A stretch of DNA of 64,000 nucleotides from Mycobacterium marseillense (lineage in GTDB: Bacteria; Actinomycetota; Actinomycetes; Mycobacteriales; Mycobacteriaceae), in the NCBI RefSeq assembly GCF_010731675.1, contig NZ_AP022584.1, positions 2,108,001 to 2,172,000 on the forward strand, written 5' to 3'. Positions 50,451 through 58,012 of this stretch are shown piece by piece. The position numbers and the translations under genes were made by a program. Numbering within the stretch: position 1 is the stretch's first letter; the number at the start of each line of letters is the position of its first letter. The notes under the pieces are model-generated. The model ran no database searches. It had not been told where the DNA came from and was given only the letters and a program-made list of their open reading frames with translations.

Positions 50451-51799
50451 CGTCGAGCTGGGACCGGGCCCGCGCCGTTGCCGACGCGGTGCTCTACGAA
50501 GGCTACCTGCTCTACCCGTATCGCGGGACGTCGAGTAAGAACCAATCACGTTGGCAGTTCGGTGTTCTGGGGCCGTGCGACGCGGCCGACGCCGGCCTGG
50601 GCGAAGACGACAGTCTGTCCGCGCAGTTCCTGCTCGACGGCGCCCAGGCGCTGACGCTGGTGGTGCGTTTCTTGCAGCTACAGCATCGCCGCGCCGAGCG
50701 GGAAACCGGTTCCGGCGAGTTCGAGCCGGTCGACGAACTGAAAACCCCGGCCGGGTCCTGGCTGACGTGGGACGAAGCGGTGGAATGCGAAATCTCCTTC
50801 GGCCCGCTGACATTCGACGATCGGTCGCTGCCGGTGATGGCCGGCGCGGTGACCGATATCGAAACCCTCGACGGTGGCCGGCTGGTTCGCACCAGACGGG
50901 AGGTAGCCGGCGTATTGACCGTGACCAGCGAGCCCGACGGCGACCTGCGGCGCGTTTCGGTTCGGCTCAGCAATACCGGCGCGGCCGCGCGTGACAAGGA
51001 CGACGCCATCGCACGCTCCATGATCGGGACGCATATTATCGCCGAAGTGGTTGGTGGTCAGTTCATCTCGCTGCTCGAGCCACCGGACGAAGCGGCCGAT
51101 GCGGCGTCCCGCTGTCGGCAACATCGCTGTTTCCCGGTGCTGGCCGGGCCGCCGGGCACCGACGACATGCTGCTGATCTCACCGATCATCCTCTACGACC
51201 ACCCGGAGGTCGCCGAACAGAGCGATACCGCTTTGTACGACTGCACCGAGATCGACGAGATCCTCACGCTGCGCGTGATGACGATGACGGACGAGGAGAA
51301 GGCGCAGGCCCGCGCGACCGACCCACGGGCCGCCCGGATCATCGACGAATGCGATGCCATGTCGCCCGACGCGATGGCCCGATTGCACGGCGTGCTGCGC
51401 GATCCGCACTCGCTCAATGTCCCGACGGGCCTGGTGCCCGAGATCCCCGAGGGTGTGGACTGGTGGGATCCACTGGCCGACAACGCCGTCCGCCCCGAGA
51501 TCGACGCGGTGCTGGTGAACGGGATCCGGGTAGCGCGCGGCAGCAAGGTCCGGTTGCGGCCCAGGCGCAACGCCGACGCACAAGACATTTTCGTCGCCGG
51601 CAAGTCCGCCCGCGTTACGTCGGTGCACGAGGACGTCGAGGGCAACAAGCACGTCGCCGTGGTCGTGGACGAGGATCCGGCCGCGGACCTGCACGACTGG
51701 TACGGCCGCTATTTGTACTTCTCGCCCGACGAAGTCGAGCCGCTGCAGTCGCAGCACAGCACAACAATCCCCGAAGGGAGCTCACCATGGAAGTCCTAG
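50447..51799 (+). CDS. Large hydrogenase-linked protein of unknown function
   Basis: 450 residues. I do not recognise a known fold. The N-terminal segment VLYEGYLLYPYRGTSSKNQ is a strongly shaped aromatic/basic motif that looks conserved. The middle has QHRCFPVLAGPPGTDDMLL. The C-terminal 100 residues are beta-rich (GSKVRLRPRRNADAQDIFV, AVVVDEDPAADLHDWYGRY) and could be an SH3-like domain. It is coupled to the gene before it. The ATG of a 39-residue membrane peptide lies within its last 13 bases. It is a good candidate for an Hhy-specific assembly or electron-transfer partner. Confidence 0.72.
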   Translation: MTSSWDRARAVADAVLYEGYLLYPYRGTSSKNQSRWQFGVLGPCDAADAGLGEDDSLSAQFLLDGAQALTLVVRFLQLQHRRAERETGSGEFEPVDELKTPAGSWLTWDEAVECEISFGPLTFDDRSLPVMAGAVTDIETLDGGRLVRTRREVAGVLTVTSEPDGDLRRVSVRLSNTGAAARDKDDAIARSMIGTHIIAEVVGGQFISLLEPPDEAADAASRCRQHRCFPVLAGPPGTDDMLLISPIILYDHPEVAEQSDTALYDCTEIDEILTLRVMTMTDEEKAQARATDPRAARIIDECDAMSPDAMARLHGVLRDPHSLNVPTGLVPEIPEGVDWWDPLADNAVRPEIDAVLVNGIRVARGSKVRLRPRRNADAQDIFVAGKSARVTSVHEDVEGNKHVAVVVDEDPAADLHDWYGRYLYFSPDEVEPLQSQHSTTIPEGSSPWKS

Positions 51800-51906
51800 G
51801 TTGGATCTTCATCGCCATCGTCGCGCTGGTGGTCGCGGTGGCGTTGGCACTAGGCGTGATGTCCGTGCCGGACGCTCGCCGCTATCTCAAGTTGAGGCGG
51901 ATGTAG
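51787..51906 (+). CDS. 39-residue single-pass membrane peptide
   Basis: The ATG at 51787 follows GAAGGGAG by six bases and opens MEVLGWIFIAIVALVVAVAL, one hydrophobic helix of about 22 residues. The tail carries a basic C-terminus (DARRYLKLRRM). By the positive-inside rule the tail should face the cytosol. The protein is too short for family assignment, though similar DUF6893-type peptides may exist. It overlaps the preceding gene by 13 bases, and the protease gene follows after 17 bp. It could tether the soluble HhySL to the membrane (inference). Confidence 0.7.
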   Translation: MEVLGWIFIAIVALVVAVALALGVMSVPDARRYLKLRRM

Positions 51907-51923
51907 CCGACGAGGGTGCCACC

Positions 51924-52415
51924 ATGACAGCGCGCATCCTGGTAGCCGGGATCGGCAACATCTTCCTGGGCGACGACGGATTCGGCTCGGAAGTGGTCCG
52001 CCATGCCGAACTGCCCTACGACGATCCGACGGTCCAAGTCATCGACTACGGAATCAGGGGCATGCACCTGGCCTATGACCTGCTCGAGGAGTGGGACATG
52101 CTGGTTCTGGTCGACGCCGTACCCAGCCAGGGCCATCCGGGCACATTGCACGTCTTTCAGGCCGACCACGACTCATCGCCCGAAACGAACGGGCTGGACG
52201 CTCACAGCATGGACCCGGCCGCGGTCTTCGCCAGCCTGCGGGCGCTGGGCGGGCATCCGCCCTACACAGTGGTCGTCGGCTGCGAGGCGGCCAGCGTGCA
52301 GGAGGGCATCGGTCTGACCGAACCGGTCGCCGAAGCCGTGCCCCGGGCGGCGCGGGCGGTGGCAGACATCGTCGCGGCGTTGCACGCCCCGTCACCCGCC
52401 GAAAAGGGGTGCTGA
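51924..52415 (+). CDS. Hydrogenase maturation protease (HyaD/HycI family)
   Basis: 163 residues. The N-terminal motif GIGNIFLGDDGFG with its Asp residues, DAVPSQGHPGTL and GCEAASVQEGIGLTEPV match the nickel-sensing endopeptidases that remove the C-terminal peptide of the large subunit after nickel insertion. Its substrate should be HhyL, which has 22 residues beyond DPCLPCGVH. The ATG at 51924 is the family start; an upstream in-frame start at 51801 would add 41 residues that overlap the membrane peptide gene. Confidence 0.92.
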   Translation: MTARILVAGIGNIFLGDDGFGSEVVRHAELPYDDPTVQVIDYGIRGMHLAYDLLEEWDMLVLVDAVPSQGHPGTLHVFQADHDSSPETNGLDAHSMDPAAVFASLRALGGHPPYTVVVGCEAASVQEGIGLTEPVAEAVPRAARAVADIVAALHAPSPAEKGC

Positions 52416-52418
52416 GCC

Positions 52419-52685
52419 ATGTGTTTGGGGATACCGGGGCAGGTCATCACAATGCTGGACGGTTTCGAGGGACAACTCGCGCTGGTCGACGTCACCGGAG
52501 AACAGCGCAAGGTCAACGTCGGCATGTTGCCGGAAGAAAACTTCGCGCCGGGTGACTGGGTGATCATCCACATGGGCTTCGTCGTCGAGAAGACCGATCG
52601 GGCCGGGGCCGAACAGGCCATGGCCGGCTTGGAGTTGATGGGCCGGGGCGGCACCGACCCGAGACTGCGACCGGAGGCCCGTTGA
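52419..52685 (+). CDS. hypC: Hydrogenase maturation chaperone HypC (first copy)
   Basis: 88 residues starting MCLGIPGQV, where Cys2 carries the Fe(CN)2CO group. The central LVDVTGEQRKVNVGMLP and PGDWVIIHMGFVVEKTD segments are typical. HypC works with HypD and then docks to the large subunit. It lies three bases after the protease gene and just before hypF. A second hypC is at 57728. Confidence 0.95.
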   Translation: MCLGIPGQVITMLDGFEGQLALVDVTGEQRKVNVGMLPEENFAPGDWVIIHMGFVVEKTDRAGAEQAMAGLELMGRGGTDPRLRPEAR

Positions 52686-52686
52686 G

Positions 52687-55080
52687 ATGACCAAAGTGAC
52701 CGAAGCCCCCCTGCTGTTGTCGTCGCCCGCCGAGACCCACGTTCGTCGGCACGTCACGGTGACCGGCGTGGTTCAAGGGGTCGGCTTCCGTCCGTTCGTC
52801 CATCGGATCGCGACCGAGCTGGGTCTGGCCGGGTTCGTCGGCAATGACTCGGGCGCGGTGTTTCTCGAGGTGCAGGGCCGGCCCGACCGGGTTACGGAAT
52901 TCGGGCGCCGGCTGCGCGCCGAAGCCCCACCCCTGGCCCGGATCACCGACGTATGCGTGGCCGACCTCGTCGCCGACCCCGGGTGCGCACCCGAATTCCG
53001 GATCGTGCCAAGCCAACTGGCCGCCGGGACGACCACCCCGATCCCTCCCGACATCGCCGTCTGCGACGACTGCGTCGCCGAGTTGTTCGACCCGCTCGAT
53101 CGCCGTTACCGGCACCCGTTCGTGACCTGTACCAACTGCGGGCCGCGCTTCACCATCATCAAAGAATTGCCGTACGACCGCCCGGCCACCACGATGTCGG
53201 CGTTCGCCATGTGTGCGCGCTGCGCCGGCGAATACCACGATCCGTCCGATCGCCGCTTCCACGCCCAGCCGATCGCCTGCCCGGACTGCGGCCCGACGCT
53301 GCGGTTCGGATCACCGGCCGGTCAGGTGAGCGGCGCGGACGCGGCATTGGCCGCCACGCAGAACGCGCTGGCAGCCGGCGCCGTGGTGGCCATCAAGGGA
53401 ATCGGCGGCTATCACCTGGCCTGCGCCGTCGACAATGCTACCGCCGTCGCGGCATTGCGGACGCGAAAGGCCCGCGCCGCCAAACCCTTTGCCATGCTGG
53501 TCCGCGATCTCGATACCGCGCGCCGCTACGCCGACGTCGACGACACCGAGGCCGGGGTGCTGTCCGGTCCGGCCCGCCCGATCGTATTACTCAGGCGGCG
53601 CCCCCGCGCCCCGGTCGCCGACGCCGTCGCACCCGGCAGCCCGCTGCTGGGACTGATGCTGCCGTACTCCCCCATCCATCACCTGCTGCTCACACCGGTA
53701 CCGGGCATCGCCGGACCGGTACCCGACGCGCTGGTGCTGACCAGCGCCAACCGCTCCGACGAGCCCATCTGCTTCACCGATGACGATGCGGTGCAACGAC
53801 TCCCGGCACTCTGCGACGCGGTCCTCGACCATGACCGGGCAATCCATGTGCCGTGCGACGACTCGGTGGTGCGAGTTGTCACAGCCGCGGAAAGCGAGGA
53901 AGGCGCCTACGAACTGCCGATCCGCCGCTCCCGTGGTTACGCGCCGCTGCCGGTCGAATTGAACCTCGCGCCTCCGGCGGCGACCGCCGTGCTGGCCGTG
54001 GGCGGCGAGCTGAAGAACACCTTCTGCCTGACCGACGGTTCGCGAGCCTACCTGTCCGGTCACATCGGCGACATGGCTACCTGGGAGACGCTGCGCGCGT
54101 TCGAGCGCGCGGTGGGCCAGCTCAGCGAAATCCGAGGCGAACCGGTGCGTTTGGCCGCCGACCTGCATCCCGGCTACCACACCCGAAGCTGGGCCGAGCG
54201 CCACGCGGACGACCGCCCGCTCGATCTGGTCCAGCACCACCATGCCCACGTGGTGTCGCTGCTGGCCGAACACGGGCGCATCGGCGAGCCCGTCATCGGT
54301 GTCGCCTTCGACGGCACCGGTTACGGCTGTGACGAGACGATCTGGGGCGGTGAGATTCTCGCACTGGGAACGCGAAGCCACCGTTTCGTCCGGGCCGGCC
54401 ACCTGTTGCCGGTACCGTTGCCCGGCGGCGACGCCGCGGTGCGCAATCCGTGGCGGATAGCGCTGTCCCAGTTGTGGGTGGCCGACATCGACTGGACCCC
54501 CGACCTGGCGCCGGTCGCTGCGGCGACCGACGACGAACTGCGCTTCACCCGTTCGCAATTGGAGACCGGGACGGGCTGCGTGCCCTGTTCGAGCATGGGC
54601 CGACTGTTCGACGCGGTCGCCTCGCTGCTCGGGGTGCGCCACCGCATCGACTACGAGGGACAAGCCGCCATCGAGCTCGAGGCGCTGGCGGAGTCGGTCG
54701 GCCATAGGTGCACGCTGCCGTCGTTGCCGTTGGCGGTGCGCCCCGACGGGGTGATCGATCCCGTCCCGATGGTGCAGACCATGGTCTCGGCGCTCTACGC
54801 CGGGACACCACCGGCCGTGCTGGCCGCGGCGTTCCATCGCGCGGTCGCCATCGCCGTCGCCGAAGTGGTCGCCCAGGTGGCCGGCGGCACTCGGTTGGTG
54901 GGCCTGACCGGCGGCGTGTTCCAGAACGTCCTGTTACTGAGCGTGTGCCGTGAGCTCTTGCAGCGGAACGGCTTTGAGGTGCTGACCCATCATATCGTCC
55001 CGCCGAACGACGGTGGCCTCGCTTTGGGGCAGGCCACGGTCTCGGTGCTGATCGCGCAGGAGGAGGTGTTGACTCGATGA
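52687..55080 (+). CDS. hypF: Carbamoyltransferase HypF
   Basis: 797 residues, full length. The order is an acylphosphatase domain (VTGVVQGVGFRPFVHRIA), two zinc-finger pairs (CDDCVAELF with CTNCGPRF; CARCAGEYH with CPDCGP), a YrdC-like domain (AAKPFAMLVRDL) and a Kae1-like domain with the metal-binding VQHHHAHVVSLLAEH. It makes the cyanide precursor from carbamoyl phosphate and passes it to HypE. It overlaps the next gene by four bases. Confidence 0.96.
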   Translation: MTKVTEAPLLLSSPAETHVRRHVTVTGVVQGVGFRPFVHRIATELGLAGFVGNDSGAVFLEVQGRPDRVTEFGRRLRAEAPPLARITDVCVADLVADPGCAPEFRIVPSQLAAGTTTPIPPDIAVCDDCVAELFDPLDRRYRHPFVTCTNCGPRFTIIKELPYDRPATTMSAFAMCARCAGEYHDPSDRRFHAQPIACPDCGPTLRFGSPAGQVSGADAALAATQNALAAGAVVAIKGIGGYHLACAVDNATAVAALRTRKARAAKPFAMLVRDLDTARRYADVDDTEAGVLSGPARPIVLLRRRPRAPVADAVAPGSPLLGLMLPYSPIHHLLLTPVPGIAGPVPDALVLTSANRSDEPICFTDDDAVQRLPALCDAVLDHDRAIHVPCDDSVVRVVTAAESEEGAYELPIRRSRGYAPLPVELNLAPPAATAVLAVGGELKNTFCLTDGSRAYLSGHIGDMATWETLRAFERAVGQLSEIRGEPVRLAADLHPGYHTRSWAERHADDRPLDLVQHHHAHVVSLLAEHGRIGEPVIGVAFDGTGYGCDETIWGGEILALGTRSHRFVRAGHLLPVPLPGGDAAVRNPWRIALSQLWVADIDWTPDLAPVAAATDDELRFTRSQLETGTGCVPCSSMGRLFDAVASLLGVRHRIDYEGQAAIELEALAESVGHRCTLPSLPLAVRPDGVIDPVPMVQTMVSALYAGTPPAVLAAAFHRAVAIAVAEVVAQVAGGTRLVGLTGGVFQNVLLLSVCRELLQRNGFEVLTHHIVPPNDGGLALGQATVSVLIAQEEVLTR

Positions 55081-55925
55081 TGACCACCGCCATCGATCGC
55101 GGGCTGAGCGCCGAGCTGGCCGAAGTCCTCGCGGCCACCGCACTGACGCTGGCCAAACGATTCTCCGCGGGTGCCACCATGTGGTCCATCGCGCCGTCGT
55201 GGGAACCGCATGCGATGCACATCGCCGTCGAATTCGTGCATCCGGTGATCATGGGCAAACGCGCGTTGCCGGCGGTGGCGCTGACCGGGTCCGACCTGGT
55301 GGACCTGGTGCGGATATCGGTGCGGCCCGGCGACATCGTGGTCGCGGTCTCCGGCGCGGCCGACGTGCAGGTGCGCTCGGTGATGCGCCGCAGCCCGGCC
55401 TGGGGCGCTACCACGGTCTGGATCGGCAGCGGCGATCCGCCCGAGGCCGCCGCTGCCGATCACGTACTTTGGCTCGACGACCCCGACCCGCGGGTGCCCG
55501 CCACCGGTGGCTTCGTGCTGTTCTACCACCTGCTGTGGGAGCTGACCCACGTGTGCTTCGAGCACGCGGGATTGCTCAAACCCCAGGGCTGCGACGACGA
55601 AGCGGTTTGCGTGACGTGCAGCGACGAAGGCCGGCTGGGCGAGGTGGTGAGCGCTTCGGCCGACGGCCAGGCACGGATACGCACCGCCCGGGGAGTCGAG
55701 ACCGTCATCACCACACTCGTCGGCCCGGTCGCTCCCGGCGAGCTGGTGCTGGTGCACGCCGGCACGGCGATCAGCCGCGTCTGCGACGACGATGCCGGCG
55801 CAGCCGGGATCCGAGGAGCAGCGCCATTAGGCCGCGTCTGCGACGACGATGCCGGCGCAGCCGGGATCCGAGGAGCAGCGCCATTAGGCCGCGTCTGCGA
55901 CGAAGAGCAAGAAGGTGTTTCATGA
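55077..55925 (+). CDS. SIS-like domain fused to a HypC-like domain
   Basis: 282 residues. Residues 1-180 form a degenerate SIS-type Rossmann domain (HIAVEFVHPVIMGKRALPAV, then RPGDIVVAVSGAADVQVRSV). Residues 183-245 read AVCVTCSDEGRLGEVVSA and end PGELVLVHAGTAISRV, the HypC/HupF pattern without the N-terminal MC. The last 37 residues are two copies of a 19-residue unit beginning RVCDDDAGAAGIRG, encoded by a DNA repeat. The role is unknown. Sitting between hypF and hypE, it probably serves Fe(CN)2CO assembly or handles a phosphorylated ligand (inference). Confidence 0.78.
   Translation: MMTTAIDRGLSAELAEVLAATALTLAKRFSAGATMWSIAPSWEPHAMHIAVEFVHPVIMGKRALPAVALTGSDLVDLVRISVRPGDIVVAVSGAADVQVRSVMRRSPAWGATTVWIGSGDPPEAAAADHVLWLDDPDPRVPATGGFVLFYHLLWELTHVCFEHAGLLKPQGCDDEAVCVTCSDEGRLGEVVSASADGQARIRTARGVETVITTLVGPVAPGELVLVHAGTAISRVCDDDAGAAGIRGAAPLGRVCDDDAGAAGIRGAAPLGRVCDEEQEGVS
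55776..55903 (+). repeat. In-frame 57-bp tandem repeat, 2.25 copies, in the SIS-HypC gene
   Basis: Units at 55776-55832 and 55833-55889 are identical, and 14 bp of a third follow. Each contains GACGATGCCGGCGCAGCCGG and GAGGAGCAGCGCC, the conserved ends of the family seen elsewhere in the window. At 57 bp the reading frame is kept, adding 19 residues per unit. Confidence 0.9.
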
Positions 55926-56602
55926 GTCCCGCGGACGAACCCACCAACTTCCTGTATCCGTTCATCGACGCCGAAGAAGACGATCCGTCTTCGCTGCTCA
56001 CCGATCTGGCCGCGTCGGCACAAGCCAAAGCGTCCGAGAGCCTGGCGCTGCGGCGCTCCACCCTGGAAGCCAACGCCGATCTGCTGGCGTCGGCCGCCAC
56101 CGAATTAGCGCGGCGATTCGACACTGGCGGAAGGATGTTCACCTTCGGCAACGGAGGCAGCTGTACCGACTCCACCACGCTGGCGGCATTGTTCGCCCGA
56201 CCGCCGCTCGGCAAGCCGCTGCCGGCGTGGTCGTTGACCGCCGATCAGGCGATCCTGACCGCACTGGGTAACGACGTCGGGTTCGAGTTGGTGTTCGCCC
56301 GTCAGCTGATCGCCCGCGCGAAGGACGGCGACATCGCGATCGCCATGTCGACGAGCGGCAATTCACCCAACCTGCTGACGGCGCTGGCCGAGGCCCGCCG
56401 GCGCAGCCTGTACACCATCGGTTTCTCCGGGTACGACGGTGGCGCCTTCGTGGACAACCCGAACGTGGACGCCTGCTTCGTCGTTCGTTCGCAAAGCGTG
56501 CACCGGATTCAGGAATCGCAGGCGCTGCTGGGTTATCAATTGTGGCTGGCGGTCCACGAACGTCTCGGCAGCGATCAAGATTTGATGAGGAGCGGCGTAT
56601 GA
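55922..56602 (+). CDS. SIS-domain protein, phosphoheptose-isomerase-like
   Basis: 226 residues. The sugar-phosphate-binding loops are FTFGNGGSCTDSTTL and AIAMSTSGNSPNLLTAL, as in GmhA-type sedoheptulose-7-phosphate isomerases. An N-terminal helix pair before residue 60 fits the dimer interface. No heptose pathway genes are near; the gene is coupled to both the SIS-HypC gene and hypE by overlaps. That suggests a hydrogenase-related task rather than LPS heptose synthesis, but the ligand is unknown. Confidence 0.82.
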   Translation: MSPADEPTNFLYPFIDAEEDDPSSLLTDLAASAQAKASESLALRRSTLEANADLLASAATELARRFDTGGRMFTFGNGGSCTDSTTLAALFARPPLGKPLPAWSLTADQAILTALGNDVGFELVFARQLIARAKDGDIAIAMSTSGNSPNLLTALAEARRRSLYTIGFSGYDGGAFVDNPNVDACFVVRSQSVHRIQESQALLGYQLWLAVHERLGSDQDLMRSGV

Positions 56603-57711
56603 GCACCTCAAAGGGTGACTACCTCTCATCGGGGCCACGGTTCGCCGAAGGTGACGTGATCGAGCGGATCGAATCCTTCCGCCGGCGTCGCCCCCGGCTG
56701 GTCGATGACCATGTGACCCTGGCGCACGGTGCGGGCGGCAAGGCGTCGGCCGCACTGGTGGACGCGGTGTTCGTGGAGGCGTTCCGCAATCCGGTGCTCG
56801 AGTCGCTGGGCGACGGCGCGATTCTCACCCTGCCCAGCGGCGAGCGAGTGGCGATGTCGACGGATTCGTTTGTGGTGCAGCCCAGGCGCTTTCCCGGTGG
56901 ATCCATCGGCGAACTGGCCGTCTACGGCACCTGCAACGACCTCGCCGTGGCCGGGGCGGTGCCGTCGTGGATCTCGGCGGCGTTCGTGCTCGAAGAGGGT
57001 TTCGGCATCACCGAATTGAAAGAGATCGTCGCCGACATGGCCGCGGCGGCATCGGCCGCCGGCGTGCAGATCGTCACCGGTGACACCAAAGTGGTGCCCA
57101 AGGGCGCGGCCGACGGCCTGTTCATCACCACCGCCGGGACCGGCGTCATCCCCGCGGGCCGCGCCTTGTCGCCGCAGTCCGTGCGGGCCGGGGACAAGGT
57201 GCTGTTGTCCGGGTCGATGGGCGATCACGGCATGGCGGTCATGCTCGCGCGGGGTGATCTGGCCATCGAGGCCGACATCGCCTCCGACACCGCGTCGGTA
57301 AGCCCGTTGGTGGAACTGCTGATGGCGGCGGCCCCGTCCACCCGGTGGCTGCGCGACGCGACGCGGGGCGGGGTGGGCACGGTATGCAACGAGCTGGCCC
57401 AGGCGTGCGGCCTGGGGGTGTTGCTCGAAGAGGAGCGACTTCCCGTGGCGCCCATGGTCAATGGTGCCTGCGAGCTGCTCGGCATCGACCCGCTCTACGT
57501 CGCCAACGAGGGCAAGTTCGTCGCCGTGGTCGCGCCGCACGAGGCGCACGCCGCACTCGACGCGCTGCGTTCGCATCCGTTGGGCACCAATGCGGCCGAG
57601 GTCGGGGAAATCGTCACCGAACCCGCCGAAAGCGTAGTGCTGCGCACTGGGTTCGGCGGTACCCGGATCGTCGACATGCTCGTCGGTGATCCGTTGCCGC
57701 GAATCTGCTGA
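56599..57711 (+). CDS. hypE: Carbamoyl dehydratase HypE
   Basis: 370 residues. The PurM-like ATP-binding regions include VTLAHGAGGKASAALVD and GVQIVTGDTKVVPKG. The chain ends DPLPRIC; the C-terminal cysteine carries the carbamoyl group and is dehydrated to thiocyanate, the source of the CN ligands. The ATG at 56599 overlaps the SIS gene stop and is preceded by GATGAGGAGCGGCG, which resembles the right half of the MIRU-like repeats. A longer in-frame upstream start at 56542 is less likely. Confidence 0.96.
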   Translation: MSTSKGDYLSSGPRFAEGDVIERIESFRRRRPRLVDDHVTLAHGAGGKASAALVDAVFVEAFRNPVLESLGDGAILTLPSGERVAMSTDSFVVQPRRFPGGSIGELAVYGTCNDLAVAGAVPSWISAAFVLEEGFGITELKEIVADMAAAASAAGVQIVTGDTKVVPKGAADGLFITTAGTGVIPAGRALSPQSVRAGDKVLLSGSMGDHGMAVMLARGDLAIEADIASDTASVSPLVELLMAAAPSTRWLRDATRGGVGTVCNELAQACGLGVLLEEERLPVAPMVNGACELLGIDPLYVANEGKFVAVVAPHEAHAALDALRSHPLGTNAAEVGEIVTEPAESVVLRTGFGGTRIVDMLVGDPLPRIC

Positions 57712-57727
57712 GAGGAGATAACCGCTC

Positions 57728-58000
57728 ATGTGTCTTGGTATTCCGGGACGGATCGTGGAAATCACCGATCCTGCCAACTGTTTGGCGAAGGTAGACGTCA
57801 GCGGCGTACAGCGGACCATCAGCGTCCGGCTGCTGGAAAACGACATGCCGGTACCCGACGAGTGGGTGCTGGTCCACGTCGGGTTTGCGATGGCCAAGAT
57901 CGACGAAACCGAGGCGCTGCTGACGCTGGCCGCCATCAAGAAGCTCGGCGACGCCTATACCACCGAAATGCAGGCCTTCGACTCGTCGGCCATCGTTTGA
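57728..58000 (+). CDS. hypC: Hydrogenase maturation chaperone HypC (second copy)
   Basis: 90 residues starting MCLGIPGRIVEITD, with the essential Cys2, and PVPDEWVLVHVGFAMAKIDE in the second half. It differs clearly from the copy at 52419, so the two may have separate partners: one may escort HhyL and the other act with HypD. It sits between hypE and hypD, where hypC normally lies. A GAGGAG Shine-Dalgarno sequence precedes it. Confidence 0.95.
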   Translation: MCLGIPGRIVEITDPANCLAKVDVSGVQRTISVRLLENDMPVPDEWVLVHVGFAMAKIDETEALLTLAAIKKLGDAYTTEMQAFDSSAIV

Positions 58001-58012
58001 CTAGGAGCTGCA

